Below are positions 27,358 to 35,840 of a stretch of DNA of 64,000 nucleotides, in pieces. The notes below the pieces were generated by a model. It saw only the letters and a list, made by a program, of their open reading frames with translations. It was not told the DNA's origin and searched no databases. Within the stretch, counting starts at the first letter, position 1. Each line of letters begins with the position of its first letter. The DNA is taken from assembly GCA_002687795.1 (NCBI GenBank), contig NZBG01000034.1, positions 27,222 to 91,221 on the forward strand, read 5' to 3'. This DNA comes from Candidatus Woesearchaeota archaeon (GTDB taxonomy: Archaea > Nanobdellota > Nanobdellia > Woesearchaeales > GCA-2687795). The position numbers were made by a program, and so were the translations under genes.

Positions 27358-28387
27358 GACATGCCTGGTAACAGGGGGCTCAGGCTTCTTCGGGACCCAT
27401 CTTGTGAGGAAGCTTCTTGAAAAGAAAAGAAAGGTCAGGGTTTTTGATATAGCTGAGCCTGAGGAAGGTGTCAGGGGTAAAGTAGAGTTCTTTAAGGGAG
27501 ATATAAGAGACTTTGATTCTGTTAACAAGACATGCAAAAACATTGATGTTGTTTACCATACTGTTGCTGTTGTGCCCATCTCCAAAGCAGGCAAAAAGTT
27601 TGATGAGATTAATGCCGGCGGAACAAGAAATATTCTCGAGGCTGCCTTGAGGAACAAGGTAAAGTCTTTTGTGCATATATCAAGCACCGCTATCTATAAG
27701 GTTCCAAAGAAAGGAGATGTAATAACAGAAGACTATCCTATAATGCCTGTAGGGGATTATGGCAGGGCAAAGTACCATGCTGAAAAGATATGTTTTGAAT
27801 ACATGAAAAAAGGTCTTAACATAACCATCCTAAGGCCAAGAACAATTATAGGAACAGGCAGGCTCGGCATATTCTCTATCCTGTTCGACTGGATAAGAAG
27901 AGGCAAAAATATCTATATTCTTGGCAATGGCAATAACCTTTTTTCCTATGTCAGCGCCTCAGATCTGGCTGAAGCCTCTATCCTGGCAAGCAAGAAGGGC
28001 TTTGGCTTATTCTTAAATATAGGCGCTGAAGAATACGGAACTTTCAAGGGGGACCTTAAGAAACTGGTAAGGTATGCAAAAAGCAAGTCAAGGTTTGTAA
28101 CCATAAACGCTGAGCTGACCAGGCTCATTTTGCAGGTGCTTGATAAGATTGGCTTATCACCTTTGACAGAATGGCATTATAAAACGGTTGACAAGGAATA
28201 TGTGTTCGATGTGTCAAAAGCAAAGAAGGTTCTTGGATGGAAGCCAAAAGACAGCAACGAGAGAATGTTTAAAGATACCTATGACTGGTATCTTAAAAAC
28301 TATAAACAGCTTGATAAGCGCATAGGAACAACCCATAGGTTTTCCGCAAAACAGGGAATATTAAAGCTGTTAAAGCTCTTTTCATAA
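27350..28387 (+). CDS. NAD-dependent SDR epimerase/reductase
   Basis: This 345-residue enzyme has LVTGGSGFFGTHLV at the NAD site, Tyr137/Lys141 in YGRAKYHAE, ILRPRTIIG and a C-terminal GLSPLTEWHYKTVDKEYVFD. It is only distantly similar to the preceding SDR, so the pair is not a recent duplication; two successive oxidoreductive or epimerizing steps are likely. The C-terminus carries an added basic stretch (KRIGTTHRFSAKQGILK). The PHP gene follows 15 bases later, presumably on the same transcript. Confidence 0.87.
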   Translation: MTETCLVTGGSGFFGTHLVRKLLEKKRKVRVFDIAEPEEGVRGKVEFFKGDIRDFDSVNKTCKNIDVVYHTVAVVPISKAGKKFDEINAGGTRNILEAALRNKVKSFVHISSTAIYKVPKKGDVITEDYPIMPVGDYGRAKYHAEKICFEYMKKGLNITILRPRTIIGTGRLGIFSILFDWIRRGKNIYILGNGNNLFSYVSASDLAEASILASKKGFGLFLNIGAEEYGTFKGDLKKLVRYAKSKSRFVTINAELTRLILQVLDKIGLSPLTEWHYKTVDKEYVFDVSKAKKVLGWKPKDSNERMFKDTYDWYLKNYKQLDKRIGTTHRFSAKQGILKLLKLFS

Positions 28388-28402
28388 CCATTTTTCATAA
28401 TT

Positions 28403-29047
28403 ATGATAAAGATAGACATACATGTGCATACAAAGTATTCCAGGGACAGCTTGCTTGAGCTTAAAACAATAAGCAAGCTCTGCTCAAGAAAAGGGATTAT
28501 CCCTGTTATATCTGACCATAATTCTCTTAAAGGCGCGCTTCAGTACAGAAAGCTGTTCAAAGATTGCATAGTTGGGGAAGAGATCAACACCTCCCAGGGA
28601 GAGATAACAGCTCTTTTCTTAAACAATGAAATACCTTCCGGGCTGGATATTGATGCCACAATAGACAGGATAAGGGAGCAGGATGCTGTTTTATATGTTC
28701 CCCATCCCTTTGATTCATTAAGGAGGGAAACAATAAAAACATCAGCCCTTTCCAGGATTAAGCCTGATATCATAGAGGTCTTTAACTCCAGAACTGTTTT
28801 ATCTGCCTCAAATAAAATGGCTAAAGAGTTTGCCATTAAGAACAAGTATCTGAAAGGCGTTGGCTCTGATGCGCACACCGGCAGAGAGATAGGGAATGCC
28901 TTTGCTGCTGTGGAGGATTTTAACCTTGATTCTAAGAAGGATTTTCTCAGGAATCTCAAAGATGCAAAGTTTTACTGCAGGAAGTCAGGCCTTGCAGTGC
29001 ATGCTGTCACCTTTTTTGAGAAAAGGCTTAAGCTCGTTAGAAAATGA
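28403..29047 (+). CDS. PHP-domain metal-dependent phosphoesterase
   Basis: This 214-residue protein has the PHP metal ligands in order: HVHT (His7, His9), SDHN (Asp38, His39), GEEINT, VPHPFD and GSDAHT. The full set suggests an active enzyme. PHP phosphoesterases cleave phosphomonoesters or nucleotide ends; examples are histidinol phosphatase, CpsB-type tyrosine phosphatases of capsule loci, and RNase AM. In this position after two sugar SDRs a sugar-phosphate phosphatase is a reasonable guess. It ends 10 bases before the convergent UbiA gene. Confidence 0.87.
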   Translation: MIKIDIHVHTKYSRDSLLELKTISKLCSRKGIIPVISDHNSLKGALQYRKLFKDCIVGEEINTSQGEITALFLNNEIPSGLDIDATIDRIREQDAVLYVPHPFDSLRRETIKTSALSRIKPDIIEVFNSRTVLSASNKMAKEFAIKNKYLKGVGSDAHTGREIGNAFAAVEDFNLDSKKDFLRNLKDAKFYCRKSGLAVHAVTFFEKRLKLVRK

Positions 29048-29057
29048 ACCTTCTAAG

Positions 29058-29930
29058 TCAGTAATACACTATCAAAAAGCTGGATGCAAGCCATAGGACT
29101 ATTCCTATCATCATCCTTATGTCAAAGAACACTTTCTCAGGATGCCTTGTAACTTCCGAGCCTTTCTCGATAAGGTACAAATACCTGAATATCACATAAA
29201 GCGCGAATGGAAGAGTAAGCACAAGGTACTGGTTTATGCTTAAGAAGCTGTACAGTGAATAAGACATGATCAGCAGGCTTGTGGAAATAACCATCAATGA
29301 TTTTGTGATCGGCTTTGTATAAAAGCTGAAGACCTCTTTATGCGAGACTGCTTTCTCCCCAAGGTAAACCAGGTCAGCCTCTCTCTTCCCTATAGAGATA
29401 AACAGGGAAAGAAAAAACACGCAGATGATAAGCCAGGGGGACAGCCTTAGCCAGGGCATGCCATCAACCATTATAACAAACACCCCTGAAGCAGCCCTTA
29501 CCACAAAGTTGACTGCTATTATTATAATATCAACAAAAGGCTCTTTCTTGAGAAAGAAAGAATAAAGCTGTGTAACCAGGAACAGGAACAATATAAACAG
29601 CAGGAAATATCCTGATAAGGATATCCCTATGCCAAGGGATACAATAAACAATGTTATTGCCAGTATTATCGCCTGCCAAACCTTTATCTTTCCTGAAGCC
29701 AGGGGCCTTAACCTCTTTTCAGGATGGTTGATATCCTTCTTTATATCCACTATATCATTGATTATATAATTCACAGACGAAATAAAACAAAGTGCCAGAA
29801 AGCCATAGAAAGTCTTTTCCAGTCCAACAAGGTTTAGAAGCTCACTGGCGAATATTATAGATAAAAATATTACCAGGTTCTTATACCACTGCCTTACTCT
29901 CATCAAATAGATTATATCTCTTAATTTCAT
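29058..29930 (-). CDS. UbiA-family transferase, DPPR-synthase-like
   Basis: This 290-residue membrane protein has 8-9 helices and the first UbiA motif NDIVDIKKD (Asn58, Asp59, Asp62, Asp66), followed by HPEKRLRPLASG. The second site is GKREADL, the form seen in decaprenyl-phosphate phosphoribosyltransferases rather than in quinone or heme prenyltransferases. That enzyme moves phosphoribose from PRPP to a polyprenyl phosphate, the first step to arabinose-type lipid donors. The basic start MRVRQWYKNLVIF also fits. It is followed upstream by a GT-C gene (29945) that could use such a donor. Other UbiA substrates remain possible. Confidence 0.85.
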   Translation of the reverse strand: MKLRDIIYLMRVRQWYKNLVIFLSIIFASELLNLVGLEKTFYGFLALCFISSVNYIINDIVDIKKDINHPEKRLRPLASGKIKVWQAIILAITLFIVSLGIGISLSGYFLLFILFLFLVTQLYSFFLKKEPFVDIIIIAVNFVVRAASGVFVIMVDGMPWLRLSPWLIICVFFLSLFISIGKREADLVYLGEKAVSHKEVFSFYTKPITKSLMVISTSLLIMSYSLYSFLSINQYLVLTLPFALYVIFRYLYLIEKGSEVTRHPEKVFFDIRMMIGIVLWLASSFLIVYY

Positions 29931-29944
29931 TCCAGAACATAGAT

Positions 29945-31210
29945 TTACTTCTCCATTAAAAAACCTTTCGATGAGCTGGCTTCTGAACTGAATGCTGATT
30001 TACGCACAAACACGCCTTTTAGCAGCAGCTTAGACAGCTGCCTTGCATACTTCAGCCTCAGGAAGCTGAACAGGTTCCACTTCTTAACAGCAGGAGCAGC
30101 GCCGATCTTTTCTATATCTTTCATGGAAACCGTAAACGCAGCTGTCTTAGCCATCACCATAAGCAAAGAGAAGACCGCCAGGAGAAAAATAACAGGCCTT
30201 AGGTATACAAGATTCTTTATTGACAACGCCAAAGGTATGGCCAGGTATGGCAGCATTGATGCAATATACCTATGGTCTCTTGCATCTCCTCCCCACCAGG
30301 TTTTATGCTTTGAGATAAGAAGGAACAAAGGAAGGCAGAGAAGAGCAAACATAACAAGAAACTCCAAAGGAAGGTAATAAAAGCCAATAACCCCGAATAT
30401 CAGCACAGGGCTGATCACAAAGATGCCGCCGTTCTTTATAGAGAAAAGCAGCCCGGTTATTCCTGAAAAGATTGGCGTGACAAATGTTGTGAAAGGCGAG
30501 TTTGACCATTTAAAGAATGCGCTGTGTTTGTAAGATGTTGTGAAAGGAGAGCCAAAACATATCTTGTTATAGAGGAAAAGAGGTGCAATGCCTATAACAA
30601 AGCCAATAACCAGGTAAGGTGTTGACCAGAAATCTCCCAAAATCAGTTTAGAGAGAACGATTCCTCCCAGATACATAACATTGGTGTATTCAACCATTGC
30701 AGCAAGCCCTATTATTATTCCTGCAAATACAGGACTTAGCCCTATCAACAGGCAATAGACAGCAGCCAGTATAAGGAAGGTTGACAAAGAATGTATAAAG
30801 AACACAACACTGTATCTCCAGTTCAGTGTGCTGAAGGCGAAAATAAGCGCTGTTACAAAAGATATTGAAGGGCTGTTAACCAGCATCTCCGCTATAAGAT
30901 ACACCAACACACAAGAAAATATCCCGGAAAGCCATGAAACAAGAGTTACCGGAAGCCTAAGATAATGGAACACAACCGCTGCAAAAGCCAAACCAGGCGG
31001 CCTGTCTGTATAATAATTATCTCCTATTTTAGCATAGTCTATTTCCTTTGTATACTTTGTGAAATCATTGATAGCTAATTTTTTCTTTTCAACAATCGCC
31101 CTCACCAAAGCAAACAGGCTTCCGTCATTAGAAGTAATTATGCCCTTCATCGACAGGCCGTAAATAATCCCGACTATAACTATAAGCATAATCAAGAACA
31201 ATTTTAACAC
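29945..31210 (-). CDS. GT-C-type membrane glycosyltransferase, probable
   Basis: This 421-residue protein has about 10 transmembrane segments. The first outer loop holds ITSNDGSLFALVRAI with an acidic residue and YYTDRPPGLAF, patterns usual in PMT/ArnT-like GT-C enzymes. The end of the protein is a cytosolic Lys/Ser-rich tail (VFVRKSAFSSEASSSKGF). The frame opens with GTG at 31210 overlapping the upstream stop; the first ATG is at 31189, and I cannot decide between them. It sits between UbiA and a SPASM gene, so it might transfer a sugar from the lipid donor made through UbiA (inference). Confidence 0.75.
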   Translation of the reverse strand: MLKLFLIMLIVIVGIIYGLSMKGIITSNDGSLFALVRAIVEKKKLAINDFTKYTKEIDYAKIGDNYYTDRPPGLAFAAVVFHYLRLPVTLVSWLSGIFSCVLVYLIAEMLVNSPSISFVTALIFAFSTLNWRYSVVFFIHSLSTFLILAAVYCLLIGLSPVFAGIIIGLAAMVEYTNVMYLGGIVLSKLILGDFWSTPYLVIGFVIGIAPLFLYNKICFGSPFTTSYKHSAFFKWSNSPFTTFVTPIFSGITGLLFSIKNGGIFVISPVLIFGVIGFYYLPLEFLVMFALLCLPLFLLISKHKTWWGGDARDHRYIASMLPYLAIPLALSIKNLVYLRPVIFLLAVFSLLMVMAKTAAFTVSMKDIEKIGAAPAVKKWNLFSFLRLKYARQLSKLLLKGVFVRKSAFSSEASSSKGFLMEK

Positions 31211-32298
31211 TTCCTATTCTCGCATTTTTGATATACCGGGCAATCTTCACAGACTTTAGGGGTCTGCCCTGATCTCAGCATTTTTCTTAATGCTGTGAAC
31301 TTTTTCCCGTACCATATCTCTCTAAATGGTGTTTCAAAAACATTGCCCATGCTGGTCTTTTTCTGGAACTCTCTCCTGTTTGCCTCATTCTCAGCGCAGC
31401 ATGGTATAACATGCCCGGTAACAAATATATAAGGCATTGCCCATGCAATACAGTTGTTCATTGTTACCTTATTGCAGTCAGCCTTTGTGTTAAGGTTCCA
31501 TAGGATTGTCTGCTTGCATTCTTCGCCAACTTTATCTACCCTTTTTATCTGCTCCTTGGTTATCTTTGTATTGATATCCTTAATCTCTTCAAATTCATGA
31601 AGGTTGTTTGTAAACTGTATATGCTCATTTTTTGGGCAGATTCTGGCGATTAGCCTCACAAAATCCTCCATCTCATGCTGGTTGATCTTATTCACAATAT
31701 AATGGAATGCAATCAACGGCAGCTTTGTGCCTCTCTTCTTTTTCTCTCTGGTGAAATTTTTTATATTCTCAACCACTGTTTCGTAATTAGAGCCAACCCT
31801 GATTTTCTCATAGGTTTCTTTTGTTGTCCCGTCCATTGAAACATAAACCTTATCAATTTTTGCATCAAAGATTTTTGACAGGATTTCAGGAGTCATTTTA
31901 CAGAAAGAATCGAATATCTCTGTATACTGCCCCTTCTTTTTTGAATACTCAAGCATCTTTGGAAAATCTTTGTTGAGAAGGTTGTTGCCTATGCCGCTAA
32001 AGCCTACCCAGGTTAGCGAAGGTATCTGGTCTATTATCTTCTTGTACTCGTCAAGGCTCATCAGCTTTGGCTTTTCATCCCAGTATGTATGCTCGCATTC
32101 TATACAACGAAGATCGCAATAAGTGCTGATTTCAATCTCAATATAATAAGGCATTGGAACTTTTTTATAGAACATATCAACAATTCTCTTATTATGCCTC
32201 ATATACAAAGGCCAGTATCTTAAATGCCTGTATGTAAACCCCAGGCCTCTCTCCTTCAGGAGATAGTACACGTTCCTTATCCTTCTCAAAAACATCAT
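31204..32298 (-). CDS. Radical SAM protein with SPASM-like C-terminus
   Basis: This 364-residue protein (ATG ATG start, GGTGAT ribosome site about 10 bases upstream) has its core cluster at Cys61, Cys65 and Cys68 (STYCDLRCIECEHTYW). The C-terminal part is rich in cysteine: NCIAWAMP, IPCCAEN and PKVCEDCPVYQKCENRKC, two auxiliary cluster sites. The region WVGFSGIGNNLLNKDF replaces the usual GGEP motif, as in a group of archaeal/bacterial SPASM proteins. It overlaps the GT-C gene downstream. Substrate unknown. Confidence 0.87.
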   Translation of the reverse strand: MMFLRRIRNVYYLLKERGLGFTYRHLRYWPLYMRHNKRIVDMFYKKVPMPYYIEIEISTYCDLRCIECEHTYWDEKPKLMSLDEYKKIIDQIPSLTWVGFSGIGNNLLNKDFPKMLEYSKKKGQYTEIFDSFCKMTPEILSKIFDAKIDKVYVSMDGTTKETYEKIRVGSNYETVVENIKNFTREKKKRGTKLPLIAFHYIVNKINQHEMEDFVRLIARICPKNEHIQFTNNLHEFEEIKDINTKITKEQIKRVDKVGEECKQTILWNLNTKADCNKVTMNNCIAWAMPYIFVTGHVIPCCAENEANRREFQKKTSMGNVFETPFREIWYGKKFTALRKMLRSGQTPKVCEDCPVYQKCENRKC

Positions 32299-32338
32299 TT
32301 TTGTATCACCTTTAATAAATTTTAAGCTCTAAACCGAT

Positions 32339-33202
32339 CTAAACATTATGATCCCTGCCAAAAAGCCTTTCATAATATTTTTGGGCAGTGTTTGACTTGG
32401 CATGTATGATAAAGGAAGCCAGCTGGTTTAAAGTAAAAAAAGAGCCATATACCACTAAAAACCAGTATAAAAAGCTCCATCTTGGGACAAGCATGACAGA
32501 CTTATTAATGTATTCCAGGATTATCAGCAGCAATATAATCAGCTTATCATAAGGGCAGACCCATAAAAAGTTCATCTTCTCGCTGATTTTATACAAAAAG
32601 CCAAACTTTCCGGTTGCCTCGCCAATCTTTGAAAGCTTGTTCTCTTTTTTTGTGTTTTGTCTGATATTAATACCTTCCTTGCTGTCTTCCATACTCTTGA
32701 TTGCTTCAAGCCTCTTGTTCACTATGGTCCATGTAAGGGCCATGAACACCACCGAAGCTGAAAACACAACAGCCAGAAACCCGAAGATAAGGGCTGAGAT
32801 TTTTGCTGTATTCAGAAAAACAGAAAACGCTATCCCAAAATACATGAACTTGGGAAGAAACTGGTGAGATATCTCATCAATATGCACTCCAAGGATGCTT
32901 GTCTGTTTCCTGTACCTTGCGATCTCGCCATCCACTGTGTCAAGGATAAAACCGAAATTCATAAGCAATATCCCTATCAGCATATATTCCAATGTCCCAA
33001 AGAAAAGGAGGACTGCGCCAAGAAGGGTTATCAATATATGAAAGACAGTGACCTGGTTAGCTGTAATAGAGGTGTACAGGAAAAGTTTGGTGATATAAAT
33101 AGATATTTTCCTAATAAAATATTTCTGGTATAAAGGATGTTTCTGCTCTTCCCATCCCCTTATCCTGCACTTCTCTTTTAATACTGAAATTGGTTCTGTC
33201 AT
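32339..33202 (-). CDS. CDP-alcohol phosphatidyltransferase-family protein with Asp-to-His change
   Basis: This 287-residue membrane protein has about six helices and the CDP-OH signature: Asp88, Asp91-Gly92, Ala95-Arg96, Gly105 and Asp109 are all present, but the fourth Asp of DxxxD is His113 (GVHIDEISH). In the common family that Asp is the proposed catalytic base. A subfamily with His there may exist, so this can be a functional variant. Family members join a CDP-activated alcohol or polyol to a lipid or sugar alcohol. TATA-like TATATAAA at 33226-33233 lies 24-31 bases upstream, so it starts the transcript that includes the SPASM, GT-C and UbiA genes. Confidence 0.85.
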   Translation of the reverse strand: MTEPISVLKEKCRIRGWEEQKHPLYQKYFIRKISIYITKLFLYTSITANQVTVFHILITLLGAVLLFFGTLEYMLIGILLMNFGFILDTVDGEIARYRKQTSILGVHIDEISHQFLPKFMYFGIAFSVFLNTAKISALIFGFLAVVFSASVVFMALTWTIVNKRLEAIKSMEDSKEGINIRQNTKKENKLSKIGEATGKFGFLYKISEKMNFLWVCPYDKLIILLLIILEYINKSVMLVPRWSFLYWFLVVYGSFFTLNQLASFIIHAKSNTAQKYYERLFGRDHNV

Positions 33203-33225
33203 ATACTAAAAAGATTAAAGATTTG

Positions 33226-33233
33226 TTTATATA
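33226..33233 (-). promoter_or_regulatory. TATA box of the CDP-alcohol transferase operon
   Basis: Minus-strand TATATAAA, 24-31 bases from the ATG at 33202; leaderless spacing. It separates this unit from the PHP operon that ends at 33257. Confidence 0.6.
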
Positions 33234-33256
33234 TTTTTTGGATAGTTTGTCAAAAA

Positions 33257-34117
33257 CTACAGCCTGGCATGAATCCTTGTCAGGATATCCTTATCAACAT
33301 CCAAGCTCCCTATATCCCCCCTTATATCCCCATGAAAGTCTGTTCCTCCTGATTCCAGAAGGTTCCTCTTTTCTGCAATTGATTTAAAGAGCTGGTTTTT
33401 TGCTATGCTTTCTTCTTTGGGAGTTTTGTTTATAACATCATAAGGATAATAAGTCTCAATACCTTCACCGCCATTCTTAATAAAAAGGTCTATCAACTCT
33501 GCTGCATCCTTGTCGGAATATACCCCCGGATGCGCAAGAAAGCACAGGCCTCCGGCAGCCTTGATAACATCTATCGCCTCTTTCATTCTTATCTTAAGCG
33601 TTCTTTCAACATAAGCAGGCTTTCCGGTTCCTATATACTGGTCGAACACATCCTTAATAGTGGAGAATTTATCTGGGTATCTCTTTAACAAAAGCCTTGC
33701 GATATGAGGCCTTCCGAAAGAGCCTTTCACTGATTTGCTCACTTCCTCAAATGTTATATCAAAGCCTAACTCATTCAGTTTTCTGATGATTTCTTTCTTT
33801 TGCTTTATTCTGTCCTGCCTTATCTTATCTGTCAGCTCAAGCAGTCTTTTATTCCTGAAATCAATAAACAACCCTATAATATGAACATTAACAAAACCCA
33901 GTTCTTTCTCATCACAGCCGAACTCAATGCCCGGAACAAGCTCAAGCCCTATATTATTTTTTGTTATATGCCTTAAAGCAGGCTCTATACCGCTAACTGT
34001 GTCATGGTCTGTGACAGCAATTGTTTTCATTCCCCTTTCAACTGCCCTGTCAACCACCTGCTCAGGCGTAAAAGTGCCATCTGATTTATCCGTATGTATA
34101 TGAAGATCGATTTTCAT
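33257..34117 (-). CDS. PHP-domain phosphoesterase (RNase AM/YciV-like)
   Basis: This 286-residue protein has PHP ligands LHIHT (His6, His8), VTDHDT, GIEFGC, LAHPG and GGTDFHG. Length and the order SDGTFTPEQVVDRA...TDHD match the YciV/TrpH group, whose members hydrolyse 3',5'-nucleotide bisphosphate (pAp) or trim RNA 5' ends. It is the last gene of the seven-gene operon 39683-33257 and overlaps the HIT-like gene by ATGA. In that setting its substrate could be a nucleotide product of the other enzymes. Confidence 0.87.
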   Translation of the reverse strand: MKIDLHIHTDKSDGTFTPEQVVDRAVERGMKTIAVTDHDTVSGIEPALRHITKNNIGLELVPGIEFGCDEKELGFVNVHIIGLFIDFRNKRLLELTDKIRQDRIKQKKEIIRKLNELGFDITFEEVSKSVKGSFGRPHIARLLLKRYPDKFSTIKDVFDQYIGTGKPAYVERTLKIRMKEAIDVIKAAGGLCFLAHPGVYSDKDAAELIDLFIKNGGEGIETYYPYDVINKTPKEESIAKNQLFKSIAEKRNLLESGGTDFHGDIRGDIGSLDVDKDILTRIHARL

Positions 34118-34746
34118 TTTATGTTTAATAAAGAGATTAATTGATTTGCTAACTTCTCGAATCTTTCTTTGCCAATCATTACCTTTCTGACAGGCTTCAT
34201 CTTCACAAACTCTTCACCTGTTCCTGAGTCCTTATGCACCTCTTTTCTTCCAAAGGAACTGTCCACTGTATAAGGCTGGCCTATATCTCCCCTGAAAGGA
34301 AATACTTTGATATGAAGATGCTCTTTCTTTTCTTTCCAGTTTGTGCATTTTCCATAGGTTGCCATGGAAACTGCATCTTCCTTTGACTCTGATGTTACCT
34401 TAAACCCTTTATTCTCAGCTGCCATGAGCCCGGCCATAGCATTGCATACCTTAGAGAAAGCTGTTCCATAGTTTTCAGCCAGTTTAGGGTAATTGCTTAC
34501 CTGGCAGAAATGGGTCAGATGCGCCTGGGGCATTAGCTGTATAGTAAAATCCTGCTCAGGGTCTCCGCCGGTTTTAGGGGACAAAGTGGCAAACCAGCTG
34601 TCTTCAGCAGAGCTGCCTATCCTGAAAACAATAACAGCTCCGTAATCTGTTCTTTGCCCAACTTTCAGTGAAGATTCACTGCAAAGATTACAATCTTTAT
34701 GCAAAGAGGCGTCTTCTTTTATTAGCCCATTAATATTATCATTCAT
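34114..34746 (-). CDS. HIT-like protein with altered histidine triad
   Basis: I take the ATG at 34746 (210 residues). Features: a Cys pair CNLC (Cys19, Cys22) near the N-terminus, WFATLSPKTGGDPEQDFTIQLMPQAHLTHFCQV resembling the HIT substrate strand region only loosely, and HLHIKVFP (His143, His145, Lys147) in the place of HxHxHxx. The third His is Lys; in true HIT hydrolases the middle His is the nucleophile and is kept here. The family cleaves or transfers nucleotide phosphates (Ap4A, ADP-sugars). Located between the nucleotidyltransferase pair and the PHP enzyme, overlapping both by 4-8 bases. Confidence 0.65.
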   Translation of the reverse strand: MNDNINGLIKEDASLHKDCNLCSESSLKVGQRTDYGAVIVFRIGSSAEDSWFATLSPKTGGDPEQDFTIQLMPQAHLTHFCQVSNYPKLAENYGTAFSKVCNAMAGLMAAENKGFKVTSESKEDAVSMATYGKCTNWKEKKEHLHIKVFPFRGDIGQPYTVDSSFGRKEVHKDSGTGEEFVKMKPVRKVMIGKERFEKLANQLISLLNIK

Positions 34747-35839
34747 TTTCAACTGGCTTTATGAATTCCTTCTCCCTTCTTTCATCAACATAAGCATCAA
34801 AATATCCCACCACAAGCCTGTAATAATTCTCTTTATTCTTAGCGCTGACTTTCTCAAGGATTCCGCATGCCCTAAGCTTCTCCCCAGGATGAGCAAGCAT
34901 TGCATAATCCCTTGAATAGAATACAATCTTCTTTATCTTATTGTTTATGCCTTCTAATTTTAAGCCGTTGCCATCTATTACTTTTGCATCCTTTATATCA
35001 TAACATCCAGGCCTTACAATAGAGTTATGGCTGTCTGTTACAATGCCTTCAATGGCTGCTAACCCTAATGAGGAATATTGCTCTTCCCCCCATTTGAACC
35101 AGACCTCCTCTTCCTTCTCAGTCGCAAAGATTACAAAAAGGCAGCCATTAAAATATCCTTCTGATTTCCTCTTCCTCATTATGCGCAGGAAACCATCCTC
35201 GCTGAATATCCCAAACCTGTTCCTTTTCTTATAGAAATCCAGCCATTCTTCGTCTGTCTTCCACTTCAGTGAAGGATGCTCTGCTGTCTCAAGGTATTTC
35301 ATAAGCTTCCAGAAGTTCTCTTTGCCATAGACCACAATGTTTATATCTGATATGTTTGACATGTAATGCCCCATTAGGGTTGAGTATGTTATGCCAAGGT
35401 CCTTTATCCTCAGGCCGCTTCCTATAAAGAAGCTCACGAGCTCATGAACAGTCTTAAGGTGTTCATCAAGCGCTTCCTTTGGCATTGCCATAAGCTCTGA
35501 AAGACCTCTCCTGGGGAAATATATTCTTTCTATATCATCAACAGGCACTGTGAAAAAAAGCCTTTCCTCAGTATGCTGGGGGCTTTCAAGCATATAATGC
35601 GGATATGCCTCTTTGAACTGCTCAATATATGTTTTCAGCTTTGCCTTGTCAATCCAGAGGTTGAGCCTGTTCATCTTTCTCCCTGAGATGAACCTGTATT
35701 GCAGTGCATCTGACTCAATCTTGCCTGTGGGAATATACTTTGGCTTTACAAGTATGCTGCTCATGGGATGCTCATTCCCATAAACCTGGCAATGCAGGCC
35801 GTCCTTTGTTGTTATGATTGATGATTCATAGAAGTGCAT
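34739..35839 (-). CDS. COG1665-type nucleotidyltransferase paralog, second Asp replaced by Asn
   Basis: ATG at 35839 (366 residues, MHFYESSIITTKDG) matches the start of the upstream paralog; a TTG nine bases earlier overlaps it. The nucleotidyltransferase core is LGITYSTLMGHYMSNISDINIVVYG, where the metal-binding D-x-D reads Asp165-Ile-Asn167. Loss of that Asp normally weakens or abolishes activity, so this copy may be a regulatory or structural partner of the intact paralog at 35841. Other regions stay well conserved between the two (WFKWGEE, RPGCYDI, VVGYFDAYVDERREKE), arguing against pseudogene decay. GAGGTTG precedes the ATG. Confidence 0.75.
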   Translation of the reverse strand: MHFYESSIITTKDGLHCQVYGNEHPMSSILVKPKYIPTGKIESDALQYRFISGRKMNRLNLWIDKAKLKTYIEQFKEAYPHYMLESPQHTEERLFFTVPVDDIERIYFPRRGLSELMAMPKEALDEHLKTVHELVSFFIGSGLRIKDLGITYSTLMGHYMSNISDINIVVYGKENFWKLMKYLETAEHPSLKWKTDEEWLDFYKKRNRFGIFSEDGFLRIMRKRKSEGYFNGCLFVIFATEKEEEVWFKWGEEQYSSLGLAAIEGIVTDSHNSIVRPGCYDIKDAKVIDGNGLKLEGINNKIKKIVFYSRDYAMLAHPGEKLRACGILEKVSAKNKENYYRLVVGYFDAYVDERREKEFIKPVENE

Positions 35840-35840
35840 A

